A stretch of DNA of 64,000 bases. Source: SAR324 cluster bacterium. Its GTDB lineage: Bacteria; SAR324; NAC60-12. The stretch is from positions 31,773 through 95,772 of the forward strand of contig JANQJU010000030.1 in NCBI GenBank assembly GCA_028281495.1, in the 5' to 3' direction. The notes beneath the pieces are model-generated. The model made no database searches, had not been told where the DNA came from, and saw nothing but the letters and a program-made list of their open reading frames with translations. The position numbers and the translations under genes were made by a program. Shown in pieces: positions 51,645-61,134 of this stretch (its first letter is position 1; every line of letters begins with the position of its first letter).

Positions 51645-53396
51645 ATGGTCTTAGACGTTCGTACCATCCCTTACGGGGTTTCCAATTTCTACGACATCCG
51701 GAACGAAAACCAATTGTATGTAGACAAAACCCGTTTCATCCGCTTACTCGAAGACCATCGGAATGTGTTCCTGATCCGTCCACGCCGTTTTGGCAAGTCG
51801 GCGTGGATTACCATGATGATGAGCTATTACGATCTGAAACTAGCAGATCGTTTCGATTGGTATTTCGGTGACCTCGATATCGGAAAAGATCCCACACCTC
51901 ACCACAACCGGTACGTCACCATTCCCTTCGATTTTTCAGTGGTTAACGACGACATCGATACGTTGGAAGCCAACTTCAAAGAATATGGCGATACGGTATT
52001 GCGTGATGTGTTCCAACGGTACCCCCACCTATTCCCGCACGAAGCCGCCCAGACGATTTTAGGCAGATCCCACATTGTGGGGAAATTGAACGAACTCTTT
52101 GCTTTTTCAAAACGAGAGTCCATTCCTCTCTACATCCTCATCGATGAATACGACAACTTTGCCAATACCGTATTCTCCCATCATGGTCAGGAGGCTTATC
52201 ATCGATTTACCCACGGAGACGGATTTTATCGAAATTTTTTTGCGGCGTTGAAAGGCGGGACAGGTTCAGGGGAAGGGGGCGTGAAGCGTTTGTTTATTAC
52301 CGGGGTTTCACCGATCACCATGGACGATGTGACCAGTGGATTTAATGTGGGGACCAACATCAGTTTATTGCCGGAATTCAACGAATTGTTGGGATTCACG
52401 GAAGCCGAAGTGCGTTCAATCTTGCAGGAGTATCAGGGTGCTGGCGTGTTCACGCAAGATGTGGATACTGCCTTGGGAATCATGAAAGACTGGTACAATG
52501 GTTATCGATTTTCTCTGGAAAGCGCAGCCGAACTGTTTAACACCGACATGGTGCTCTACTATTTAAAACATTCGATAGGGAATAAGTCGGGGCCGATTGA
52601 ATTAATCGATAGCAATATCCGTATCGACTACGGAAAGCTTCGGCATTTGATGTGGGTCAATCGTCAGCTCAATGGGAATTTCAATCGGCTCAAGACTGTC
52701 ATCGAAGAAGGGGTGATCACCAGTCAATTGGTCAGTACGTTCCCATTAAAACAGATCACGGAAACCCAAAACTTCGTATCGTTGCTGTACTATTTTGGAC
52801 TGTTGAGCATCTCAGACACCCGGTTGGGCAAGGCCGTGCTGCGGATCCCCAACCAGACAGTTTCCGAATTGATCGTGGGTTATCTGCGTTCGATTTATCA
52901 AGATGCCGAACTGTTTAGAGTCGATATCGACCACTTTTCCAATTTGATTGATGAAATGGCATTGACGGCGGATTGGCAACCCGTTTTTCAATTTTTGGCC
53001 GATGCTATCAAGCAGCAGACATCCATTCGCGATTTCATTGATGGTGAAAAAATGATTCAAGGCTTTTTGCTAGCTTATCTCAATGTGACGAATGTGTTCT
53101 TGTGCCGTTCTGAAAGAGAATTTGCCAAAGGGTTTGCCGATTTATACTTGGAACCCTTTGTCGAACGGTTCCCGGAATTGAAATACGGTTTTCTGATCGA
53201 ATTGAAATACCTCAAGCGTCGCAAAGTCTTAAAGGCTTCTGTGTTACAGCACGCCGTTGAAGAGGCCTCCACGCAATTGAAGGCCTACTTGCAAGACGAG
53301 CATTTAAAATCCAAGCCTTCAGTCCACCATATCGGCTTGGTGATCGTGTTTCACGGGTGGGAGATGGTGGCCTATGAAGAAGTGAAGTCTGAGTAA
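51645..53396 (+). CDS. AAA-ATPase-like / PDDEXK_9 (DUF1703) protein
   Basis: A 583-residue protein; I use the ATG at 51645, where family homology begins (IPYGVSNFYDIRNENQLYVD, then KTRFIRLLE), behind TCTGGAG. The Walker A-like loop is IRPRRFGKSAWITMM near residue 44 and Walker B is PLYILIDEYDNFAN near residue 160. The C-terminal nuclease-like domain has YGFLIELKYLKRRK near residue 515. This two-domain architecture (AAA-ATPase_like plus DUF1703/PDDEXK_9) is common and multi-copy in some bacteria, with no established function. It is a different family from the protein at 44172. Its 3' end overlaps the convergent GH13 gene by 25 bp. Confidence 0.88.
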   Translation: MVLDVRTIPYGVSNFYDIRNENQLYVDKTRFIRLLEDHRNVFLIRPRRFGKSAWITMMMSYYDLKLADRFDWYFGDLDIGKDPTPHHNRYVTIPFDFSVVNDDIDTLEANFKEYGDTVLRDVFQRYPHLFPHEAAQTILGRSHIVGKLNELFAFSKRESIPLYILIDEYDNFANTVFSHHGQEAYHRFTHGDGFYRNFFAALKGGTGSGEGGVKRLFITGVSPITMDDVTSGFNVGTNISLLPEFNELLGFTEAEVRSILQEYQGAGVFTQDVDTALGIMKDWYNGYRFSLESAAELFNTDMVLYYLKHSIGNKSGPIELIDSNIRIDYGKLRHLMWVNRQLNGNFNRLKTVIEEGVITSQLVSTFPLKQITETQNFVSLLYYFGLLSISDTRLGKAVLRIPNQTVSELIVGYLRSIYQDAELFRVDIDHFSNLIDEMALTADWQPVFQFLADAIKQQTSIRDFIDGEKMIQGFLLAYLNVTNVFLCRSEREFAKGFADLYLEPFVERFPELKYGFLIELKYLKRRKVLKASVLQHAVEEASTQLKAYLQDEHLKSKPSVHHIGLVIVFHGWEMVAYEEVKSE

Positions 53397-55030
53397 ATCC
53401 GGGTTTCCCAAGGTCGCATTGTTGAGGCGTCCTCGCTCGCTTCTGGATAATTAGTTTGACTCAAAACAGAGGCAGGTTGTGTGGGTAGTATTGAATCCGG
53501 AACCGAGATAGACACGGAACTGAAATTGAGCAAAACAACGCAAGTTTGCTGTTCCCAGGTTCTTTTGATGGCAAACAAGTTTTGATCATCGGGGCAGAGA
53601 TCTTCGTAGGTTCCATAAACAAAAATGGGGTGCTCTTTTCGAAAACGTATCAAGGCTCGATAGTAATTGAGAATAGAATCTGGATTTTTCTCAGACTCCG
53701 CAATGTTAATACTTTGAAAATTAGGATTGGTGCCGATCCACGGCGTCCCGGAAGTAAAGCCTGCATTGGTTGAAGCATCCCACTGAATGGGCGTTCGAGA
53801 GTTGTCTCGACTGCTTTTTTGAATCGATTTCAGCACCTCTTCGCCCGACTCTCCCTGCTCAAGGCGTTCCTTATATTCATTGAGAGACTGGATATCCCGA
53901 TATTCTTCGATTGAATCAAACGCAACATTGGTCATTCCTATTTCGTCCCCTTGATAAAGAAACGGCGTTCCTGGTAGCGACAACAAAAGCGTTGCGAAGA
54001 GTTTGGAAGATTCCTCACGAAACTCCGCATCATTTCCAAAATAGGACACCAGTCGCGGATAGTCGTGGGCACCAAAAGGCAACGCAAACCATCCGCCTTG
54101 TTGAGTAAGATCGATCCAACCTTGTAACCGCTTTTTCATATCGGGCAATGCCGGGCAGTCCCAAAGAAATTCCAATGCAAACACCATGTCCAGTTCAGAG
54201 CGTTCGGGATGTGTGAACTGATGGGCCTTCTTAGAATTCACAAAAGCACACTCTCCGACAGTGGCAATATCGTAGCGGCTCAAAACCTCTTGATTCATTT
54301 CTTGTAGGTATTCATGCATACCCGGCTGATCGGCATACAGCTCACCTCCAAATACATAGTATTGATCCGACTCGTCTGTATCTTCTGGCACGGCATCTGG
54401 CAAACCATCGGCTTTGGCAATGAGGTTGATGACATCCATCCGAAATCCATCCACTCCTTTATCCAACCACCACCGCATCATTTTATAAATTTCATGCCGA
54501 ACCTGTTCGTTTTCCCAATTGAGGTCGGGTTGTTTCTTGGAAAAGAGATGAAGGTAATATTGATCGCTCGCCGGATCTTTTTCCCAAGCCGAAAAGGAAA
54601 ACATGGACTTCCAATTGTTTGGCTCGCGACCGTTTTTTCCATCTCGCCATATGTAATAGTCTCGATAAGGACTGGTTGGTGACGATTTCGACTCAACAAA
54701 CCAAGAATGTTCGTCCGAGGTATGATTGACCACTAAATCCATGATGAGTTTCATGCCACGATTGTGAATTTCTTGTAACAATCGATTGAAGTCGGACATC
54801 GTACCGAACTCTTCCATAATGGAGTAATAATCGGAGATGTCGTATCCATTGTCATCGTTAGGAGAAGCATAGATAGGAGACAGCCAAATGATATCAACTC
54901 CCAAGGATTGAATATAATCTAACTTTGCAATGATCCCCAACAAATCACCGATCCCATCTCCGTTCGAGTCGTTAAAACTTCTTGGGTATATCTGATAAAC
55001 AACGGCTTCTTTCCACCAATTGGTTCGCAT
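53372..55030 (-). CDS. GH13 alpha-glucosidase (oligo-1,6-glucosidase/trehalose hydrolase type)
   Basis: A 552-residue cytoplasmic glycoside hydrolase, the usual length for the GH13 oligo-alpha-glucosidase group. It starts WWKEAVVYQIYPRSFNDSNG, with VVNHTSDEHSWF near residue 100. The catalytic nucleophile Asp is in GFRMDVINLIA near residue 199, the acid/base Glu in TVGECAFV near residue 258, and the transition-state Asp in GAHDYPRLVSYFG near residue 320 (usually NHDQPR). Specificity among trehalose, sucrose and isomaltose cannot be fixed. Two sugar-binding protein genes lie upstream on the same strand, 114 bp away, so it probably processes the sugar they bind. Confidence 0.9.
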   Translation of the reverse strand: MRTNWWKEAVVYQIYPRSFNDSNGDGIGDLLGIIAKLDYIQSLGVDIIWLSPIYASPNDDNGYDISDYYSIMEEFGTMSDFNRLLQEIHNRGMKLIMDLVVNHTSDEHSWFVESKSSPTSPYRDYYIWRDGKNGREPNNWKSMFSFSAWEKDPASDQYYLHLFSKKQPDLNWENEQVRHEIYKMMRWWLDKGVDGFRMDVINLIAKADGLPDAVPEDTDESDQYYVFGGELYADQPGMHEYLQEMNQEVLSRYDIATVGECAFVNSKKAHQFTHPERSELDMVFALEFLWDCPALPDMKKRLQGWIDLTQQGGWFALPFGAHDYPRLVSYFGNDAEFREESSKLFATLLLSLPGTPFLYQGDEIGMTNVAFDSIEEYRDIQSLNEYKERLEQGESGEEVLKSIQKSSRDNSRTPIQWDASTNAGFTSGTPWIGTNPNFQSINIAESEKNPDSILNYYRALIRFRKEHPIFVYGTYEDLCPDDQNLFAIKRTWEQQTCVVLLNFSSVSISVPDSILPTQPASVLSQTNYPEASEDASTMRPWETRIYSDFTSS

Positions 55031-55144
55031 ATCGTTTCCTTAAAATTGTTTAGTCACAGTTGAAAAATGGTGTGGAAAATAAAAATTTGATCACCCAACA
55101 ACATTTAATTGGGACAAGCGGGGATGTCAAAGCCTGATTCAAGC

Positions 55145-56446
55145 TTAATGAGCTATGGAAGGTGCTTCTAAGATCTGGTTCAATTCCGTTTCCAAGGCCT
55201 GTAAACTTGCTGCGGCACTTTGTTGGCCTTGCAATACCAAGGAAACCGCATTCCAAAACTTTTTGGAAACTCGGTTGTATTTAAACCCTGACTGTAAAGA
55301 AGGTCGGGCAATCGCGTGATGTAAAATCGGAGCGACTTGCTGATAAAACGGGTAGGACACAAAGGCTTCATCCTGATAGGCCTGAATGCGGGTGGGTAAC
55401 AAGCTGGCTTCTTGTATACGCCAAACTTGACTTGAATAACTGGTCAAATGTCGGATCAAATCCACGGACTCTTGAGGGTGTTTCGAATATCGGTTTACGG
55501 CCAAGCTCCAACCTCCCAAAGCGCCTACATGGCTTCCTCGAACTCCCTCAGCTTTAGGTAATGGCATGATTCCCACTTTGCCTTGAACTGGAGACTCGTC
55601 GGTCTGGATGAGATGCCAGACATAAGGCCAATTGCGCATGAAAATCGCGTGTCCCCGATGAAAGGCACGGCGTGTGTCTTCTTCCACCGCATGCAGGACC
55701 CAATAGGGCGTGATGGTCCCAATCCACCGGGTGGCTCGTTCCAAAGCAGCAATTGCCTGCGGGTTGTTCACGGTCACTCGTCCTTGGGAATCCAAGATCG
55801 AACCACCGCCTTGTGAAGCGATCCATTCCAAAGCATTGCAGGTGAGGCCCTCATAGGGTTTGCCCTGCCACAAAAAACCTTCCAATAGCGGATCTGGGTG
55901 TCGGTTGAGGATATCGGTGGCAACCCGTTCCAGTTCATCCCAGGTGGAAGGAGGAGCATGCCCGTATTGTTCTAGCAGGTCTTTGCGGTAATAGAGCATG
56001 CCCACATCGGTGAATTGGGGGAGTGCCACCACGGATCCATCGGGAGCTGTATTGTTAGCAATTAAGGCGGGAAGGAATGCCCCCAACTCATCGGGGGGCA
56101 AGTAAGGGCGAAGGTCCAATAAGTGATGATGCAACATGCCGGGCCAAATCACATCGATTTGTAAAATATCCAAATCAGTGCTTTGAGCCGCGAGCAGTTG
56201 TTGAAACATCCCCAAATTGAGGGAGGTGAGGTAGGTACCAATGTGGTGTTCAACGGTGTGTCCGGTTTGTTCCTCCCATTGCTGAGTGGCTTCTAGACAA
56301 ACTTCGGTGGCAAAATCACCGGTTCCACAACTCATAACGAGTTTGACAGCCATCGCTGGCGTAGCCATTGCCCATCCAACAGCTACCGCGATGATGAGGG
56401 CCCATCGCACTCGTGAAAACACAACCTCCCTCTTGCAGATCACCAT
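55145..56446 (-). CDS. ABC transporter sugar-binding protein (second tandem copy)
   Basis: A 433-residue family 1 extracellular binding protein. It shares its overall sequence with the protein encoded just upstream (NNTAPDGSVVALPQFTDVGM, GFLWQGKPYEGLTCNALEWI, then KYNRVSKKFWNAV), so the two are tandem paralogues. The ATG at 56446 overlaps the upstream stop by 7 bp. A GTG at 56410 would give a shorter and cleaner signal peptide (RWALIIAVAVGWAMATPAMA). The family includes trehalose/maltose binders such as LpqY and ThuE. No permease gene is visible in the window. Its partner could be elsewhere, or it could serve signalling. Confidence 0.88.
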   Translation of the reverse strand: MVICKREVVFSRVRWALIIAVAVGWAMATPAMAVKLVMSCGTGDFATEVCLEATQQWEEQTGHTVEHHIGTYLTSLNLGMFQQLLAAQSTDLDILQIDVIWPGMLHHHLLDLRPYLPPDELGAFLPALIANNTAPDGSVVALPQFTDVGMLYYRKDLLEQYGHAPPSTWDELERVATDILNRHPDPLLEGFLWQGKPYEGLTCNALEWIASQGGGSILDSQGRVTVNNPQAIAALERATRWIGTITPYWVLHAVEEDTRRAFHRGHAIFMRNWPYVWHLIQTDESPVQGKVGIMPLPKAEGVRGSHVGALGGWSLAVNRYSKHPQESVDLIRHLTSYSSQVWRIQEASLLPTRIQAYQDEAFVSYPFYQQVAPILHHAIARPSLQSGFKYNRVSKKFWNAVSLVLQGQQSAAASLQALETELNQILEAPSIAH

Positions 56447-57723
56447 TTACGTCCTTTGATTCTAGTTAACTCTTTCTCCAAATCAGCGAGCGCATCTTGA
56501 GCCGTTTCTTTTCCACTAATCACGGCATAAGCAGCATTCCAGAATTTGTTGGAAACGCGATTGTATTTTTTGCCCGTTATCGAGGCAGGGCGAGCTACTG
56601 AATTACGAAATGTCTCTTGCAAGCTTACCAAGAACGGTTGCTTTTCTATCATTTCGGGTTCGGAATAAACCGCATCGATGGTGGGTAACAGACTCACTTC
56701 GATGGCTTGTCGCAATTGAACTTCCGCACTTGTCATGTATCGAATCAGGTCTGCGGATTCTTTATGATGTTTTGAATATTTGTTGATCGCAAAGTTCCAT
56801 CCCCCTAAGGTTCCTGAATTTTTACTCCCTTCTGTCGTTCCTTTGGGCAATGGCTGAGTACCGACTTTCCCCTTCACCAGAGAACCTTCCTGATTTCCTA
56901 AGGCCCAAGCATACGGCCAATTGCGCATGAAAATCGCGTTCCCACTTTGAAAGGCCCCGCGAGCATCCTCTTCTTGATAATTCAATATACTTTCGGGAGT
57001 GATCGTTCCTACCCAAGAGGCTGCGGTTTCTAGAGCTTTGACGGCATTGGGATTGTTGACGGAAATGGTGCCATCCGGTTCCACAATCGAACCGCCGCCA
57101 AACGAATCGATCCATTCCAAAGCATCACAGGTCAACCCTTCATAAGGTTTGCCTTGCCACACAAAACCCATCAAATCGGTATTGCCTTCTTTGGCCAGAA
57201 TATCTTCCGCAATGCGCTTCAAGTCGTCCCACGTTTCGGGGGGTTGGTGTCCGTGCTTTTCTAGTAGATCTTTACGGTAGTACAGCAAACCGGCGTCGGT
57301 GAAGCGAGGAATCGCGACCAATCGGCCATCCGGGGCGGTGTTGTTTTGGATGATGGAAGGAAAAAATTGTTTGATGAAATCCTCAGGAAAATGTTCGCGC
57401 AAATCCACAAAATGCTTATACAACAATCCTGGCCAAACTACGTCAATGCTCACCACATCCACATCGCCACTTTTGGCGGCAAACATTTGCTGGAACAATC
57501 CCAATTGTGCGGAACTGGAATTCGGCGTGGTGAATTGAACAACGGTATGCCCTGTTTTATCGGCCCATTCGTTGGCCGTTTTTAAACAAAAATCCGTAAC
57601 GGGTCCCCCTGAGCCACAAGTGATGTTGATTTCCACTGCTTGTGCGGAAGGAACAATGCTGCTCAAGGCGAGTCCGCCTCCTAAAATCAAACTGCCAATT
57701 AGGTGTTTCCATACTCGTTTCAT
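56440..57723 (-). CDS. ABC transporter sugar-binding protein (first tandem copy)
   Basis: A 427-residue periplasmic protein with signal peptide MKRVWKHLIGSLILGGGLAL ending AQA. SBP_bac_1 features include TPNSSSAQLGLFQQMFAAKS, VDVVSIDVVWPGLLYKHFVD, and a binding region with GKPYEGLTCDALEWIDSFGG. FMRNWPYAWALGNQEGS is a typical late motif. It binds an oligosaccharide, probably a glucoside given the GH13 gene downstream. Transcription runs 56440 to GH13. The hybrid kinase gene lies 321 bp upstream on the same strand and might sense the loaded protein. Confidence 0.9.
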   Translation of the reverse strand: MKRVWKHLIGSLILGGGLALSSIVPSAQAVEINITCGSGGPVTDFCLKTANEWADKTGHTVVQFTTPNSSSAQLGLFQQMFAAKSGDVDVVSIDVVWPGLLYKHFVDLREHFPEDFIKQFFPSIIQNNTAPDGRLVAIPRFTDAGLLYYRKDLLEKHGHQPPETWDDLKRIAEDILAKEGNTDLMGFVWQGKPYEGLTCDALEWIDSFGGGSIVEPDGTISVNNPNAVKALETAASWVGTITPESILNYQEEDARGAFQSGNAIFMRNWPYAWALGNQEGSLVKGKVGTQPLPKGTTEGSKNSGTLGGWNFAINKYSKHHKESADLIRYMTSAEVQLRQAIEVSLLPTIDAVYSEPEMIEKQPFLVSLQETFRNSVARPASITGKKYNRVSNKFWNAAYAVISGKETAQDALADLEKELTRIKGRKW

Positions 57724-58044
57724 ATGCCTCCTCTAAGTGAGATTTTGGGTCAGTTCTGAATGCAACACGATGGGGTTTCTGTGGGAAAGTATCCCTACTG
57801 ACGAAGCCCACGATTACGTTAAGAGGAGAGGAAAATAGAAACAACACAACGAGTCTGAAAGATTCGTCAAAATAGAAAGCTTTTTGATTTCAATTGATTA
57901 GTTAAAAAAACATGCAAAATTGCAATCTATAGTCAACATGCTTCGATGGAAACTTTTACGAACTTTTACGGACTTTTACGAAATGTGACGCTTTTTAGAT
58001 TTGCGGAGAAACAAAGCCCATAGAATTTTCAAAGAATTGCAGCC
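57724..58044. other. Promoter region of the sugar-binding operon with 10-bp tandem repeats
   Basis: This 321-bp gap has no gene. At 57951-57980 the decamer AACTTTTACG occurs twice and GACTTTTACG once, in direct tandem. The 10-bp period places each unit on the same helix face, about 230 bp upstream of the first binding-protein gene and 65 bp after the kinase stop. An AT-rich segment (57875-57930) lies between the repeats and the gene. Confidence 0.55.
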
Positions 58045-61038
58045 TCAAGAGGGAGGTTCCACTTCTAGTAAATTCCGTAAGCCTTCCAAGGTTTGTTCCA
58101 ATTTCGAGCGAGTCGGTGAAATTTTATCATCATACTGCAACACATATTCTGCGGTTTTGAGCACTTCTCGCCATCGAGGACGTTTGGGCAAGGTGTCCAA
58201 GTGAAGGTATTTATTTAAGGTGCGGGTCGTATAAACACTTTTATCTAAATAAGCTTTCCAAATCCCGCTTTCCAAAGCTAACTCCAACCGACTCTGCTGG
58301 GTGGTTTCTTCCCAATATTGCAACGACAAACTCATCACATGCACCAAGGTTTGACGGAGGTCCTGTGAGCTTGGCAGGTCCAACAGCGTGTTAGCGGCCT
58401 GATCCAAGGTGATTTCAATGGCTCGTAAATCTTCTACGACACTCAATCCACGACGATCCATGAATTGGCGAAATTGCTCAAACGCGGTTTCGAGTGTTTG
58501 GATTTGCTTTCGATGCTTTTGCAAATGAGAGGCGAGAACCGCTTTGTCTTGAAGGGGTTGAGACGGAGGCTCGGAGATCATGCTTCCTCGCTCACCTTCG
58601 ATGAAGAACGGTAATGAGGACTCGTTGCTTTCCATGGCTTGATTGAGCGAACGCGACAATTGACGTTGCGTTGCCAATAGGTCTTGTTCCAAAGCCCGTC
58701 TCTCTTCGATTTCTTGTTGAAGCCGTTGATTTTCTTTCACTTGCAAATGAATATGCACCCGAGCCAACAGTTCTTCCCGAAAGAAAGGTTTGCCTAAGTA
58801 ATCATTGGCTCCGCATTCCAAACCTTTCACCACATCCTCCAATTGGGTTTTGGCTGTCAGTAAGATAATCGGCAGAGCCGTAGGGTCGTAGGTTTCTCGA
58901 ATGCGTTGACACACATCATAGCCACTCAAACCAGGCATCATCACATCGAGAATCAGGAGATCAATGCGTTCAGCTTCAAGGATGGTTAAAGCCTCATGAC
59001 CATCTGCCGCAGAGAGCACAGTATAAGGTTGGGGGCGCAGTTGAGTTTCCAAAATTTGGCGGTTCAACAGGTCATCATCCACAATCAATAGGGTATGGGA
59101 GGCGGTTGACTCCTCATGTGTCTTCTCCTCTGAAGGTACGGGGGTGTTGGTAGGCAATCGTGGCGGCAACCAAGATGTGGCTCGAAATGTGGGGACTTGA
59201 CGGGGAGCACCCTGGTTCTCGTCTGGAGAAGAGGTGGTTTCATGAACAGGAAGCGTGAAGCTGAAAGTTGTCCCATGACCGACCTCGCTGGAAAGGGTCA
59301 AGGCACCCCGGTGCAATCGTACCAAGGCCTCCGTGATGGAAAGGCCCAAACCGGTTCCTCCAAACTGTTGCTGTCCCACGGCTTCACCTTGTGTGAATGC
59401 CTGGAAAATCCGTTGTTGTTCTTCAAGAGGAATTCCCATTCCAGAATCCGAGACTTTCACTTCAACCATTTGAGAGGATTCCGTAGGAACGACTTCAGCT
59501 TGCACTGTAATGTGGCCGGACTCGGTGAACTTCATGGCGTTGCCAATCAGATTATACAGGATCTGTTGCAAGCGATTTTCATCAGCCCAGACCTGTGGCA
59601 GATCGTCAGGCACCACATTGATGAGTTCGAGGGACCGCATACCGATCATCGGCTGAAATACTGCCAACACCATCGAAACCATATTGTGGAGGTATAAGGG
59701 GTGTTGCACTAAGGTGAGCTGTTGGTTTTTGATCGCTGAAAAATCCAAGATGTCATTGATCAGATTCATCAACCGTCGTCCACTTTGGATAATCAGTTGT
59801 ATTTGCTGAGCTTGCTTGGTGGTGATGCGGCCATAACTTTCTTCTAACAACGCTTCACTCAAGCCAATCATTCCGTGCAGTGGGGTGCGTAACTCATGAG
59901 AGGTGTTGGATAAAAACTCATCTTTCCAGCGATCTAAATTTTGCAACTCGATGTTCTGTTCGCGGATGGCTTGGTTTTGAGCTTCAATCTGCGAAAAGCT
60001 GGCGTTGAGCTTCTGCACCATGTCCTGAAAGGATTGCGCCAGTGAACCGATTTCATCTTGTCGCGAAACATCAATGTTGGGGGAACTGTGTCCTTGAGTG
60101 AACTGGTCGGCATTTTCTTTGAGCTTCCAGAGGGGGCGAATGATGGTGGCCAACGTCACCACAGAAATCGCCACCAACAGAAGCACAAAAAACAAAAGCC
60201 CTTCCACCAAGCGATTGACCCATAGCTCTTTGCGGCGTTCTTCAATGTTTTGATGCACCAACTGATTCGCTTTGTGCCAACTGGCTTCGGCTTCGGCTTG
60301 CATGGTCTGAATCCGTTGCTCGGTATACACAAAATGCAAGCGTCCCACGAGTTCATCCTTTTCTTGAATAGGACGCTGGATGACCAACTGAGAAGGCGAC
60401 CACTGAGGCAAATCTGAAACTTCAATCACTTCTCCTTGCTCGGTTTTGGTGAATCCCGCATACACTTTCCCTTCCCAGTCTTCCACAAAGATACCCTCGA
60501 TATCGGGGTTCTCTACAAAAAAACGGATGGTGGTAGTGATGAAAGTTCGGTTGAGCGAATACACCAACTGCGCGGTCCCCACGTTGATTGCTTGAAAACG
60601 CAAACATTCATACACTGGAAGGAGGTTGCCGTGGTCTCGTTGGAAACAGTTCTGGAACGTTTCCACAACCTCCGCTTCACTCCGTTGAGCTTCCACATCA
60701 ATTTCGCTCAACCGGTTGATCAAAGGGCCTTTGGCTAGAGTGATCAGCATGGCTAGCGTGGGTTCGAGTTGTTTCAAAAAGTCAGCCTGGGCGGCGACAA
60801 TCTGCTGTTGATATTCTGTTTTTTGTACAGCTAACTGCGCTTGGGCTTTGCTCAGCAAACTACGCTGGGCCAGCTGCAAAGTGATGAAATTGCCGCCCAA
60901 AAACACGATGATCATCACAGCCGCTAAGCTCAGCAAAAGGCGAACTAGGATGCTCGAATGCCAACGAGGGGTCGGTGATGGGGAAACGGGATGAGGAACC
61001 TTGGGGGGTTCCAACGAAGCAGGAGTAGCGGGAGTCAT
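58045..61038 (-). CDS. Hybrid sensor histidine kinase/response regulator
   Basis: A 997-residue membrane kinase. Helices near residues 28-50 and 280-303 flank a periplasmic sensor domain of about 230 residues. Then come HAMP, a short coiled coil, HisKA with His in [15 protein letters not shown] near residue 380, HATPase (YNLIGNAMKFTE, GTGLGLSI) near 483-600, and a receiver with Asp in LLILDVMMPGLSGYDVC near 649-764. A linker leads to a C-terminal ~95 residues (LELALESGIW, LPKRPRWREVLKTAEYVLQ) shared with the kinase at 26532-29753. No output gene is adjacent. It lies just upstream of the sugar-binding genes. Confidence 0.92.
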   Translation of the reverse strand: MTPATPASLEPPKVPHPVSPSPTPRWHSSILVRLLLSLAAVMIIVFLGGNFITLQLAQRSLLSKAQAQLAVQKTEYQQQIVAAQADFLKQLEPTLAMLITLAKGPLINRLSEIDVEAQRSEAEVVETFQNCFQRDHGNLLPVYECLRFQAINVGTAQLVYSLNRTFITTTIRFFVENPDIEGIFVEDWEGKVYAGFTKTEQGEVIEVSDLPQWSPSQLVIQRPIQEKDELVGRLHFVYTEQRIQTMQAEAEASWHKANQLVHQNIEERRKELWVNRLVEGLLFFVLLLVAISVVTLATIIRPLWKLKENADQFTQGHSSPNIDVSRQDEIGSLAQSFQDMVQKLNASFSQIEAQNQAIREQNIELQNLDRWKDEFLSNTSHELRTPLHGMIGLSEALLEESYGRITTKQAQQIQLIIQSGRRLMNLINDILDFSAIKNQQLTLVQHPLYLHNMVSMVLAVFQPMIGMRSLELINVVPDDLPQVWADENRLQQILYNLIGNAMKFTESGHITVQAEVVPTESSQMVEVKVSDSGMGIPLEEQQRIFQAFTQGEAVGQQQFGGTGLGLSITEALVRLHRGALTLSSEVGHGTTFSFTLPVHETTSSPDENQGAPRQVPTFRATSWLPPRLPTNTPVPSEEKTHEESTASHTLLIVDDDLLNRQILETQLRPQPYTVLSAADGHEALTILEAERIDLLILDVMMPGLSGYDVCQRIRETYDPTALPIILLTAKTQLEDVVKGLECGANDYLGKPFFREELLARVHIHLQVKENQRLQQEIEERRALEQDLLATQRQLSRSLNQAMESNESSLPFFIEGERGSMISEPPSQPLQDKAVLASHLQKHRKQIQTLETAFEQFRQFMDRRGLSVVEDLRAIEITLDQAANTLLDLPSSQDLRQTLVHVMSLSLQYWEETTQQSRLELALESGIWKAYLDKSVYTTRTLNKYLHLDTLPKRPRWREVLKTAEYVLQYDDKISPTRSKLEQTLEGLRNLLEVEPPS

Positions 61039-61095
61039 ACGGCCTCAGGAAGAATCAATCTGGTTAAGATTTAAAAAAAGGCTTGGTTTGTATCT

Positions 61096-61121
61096 CCCGG
61101 CTACGAGCAGCCGGGGTTTTT
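61096..61121 (+). terminator. Rho-independent-type hairpin
   Basis: Arms CCCGGCT and AGCCGGG with a 6-base loop, followed on the plus strand by G and TTTTTT. In that orientation no gene precedes it. On the minus strand, after the alanine dehydrogenase stop at 61135, the same hairpin forms and a run of seven T follows about 20 bases later. It probably ends alanine dehydrogenase transcription imperfectly and blocks read-through in the other direction. Confidence 0.6.
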
Positions 61122-61134
61122 TGATGGGTAGGAC

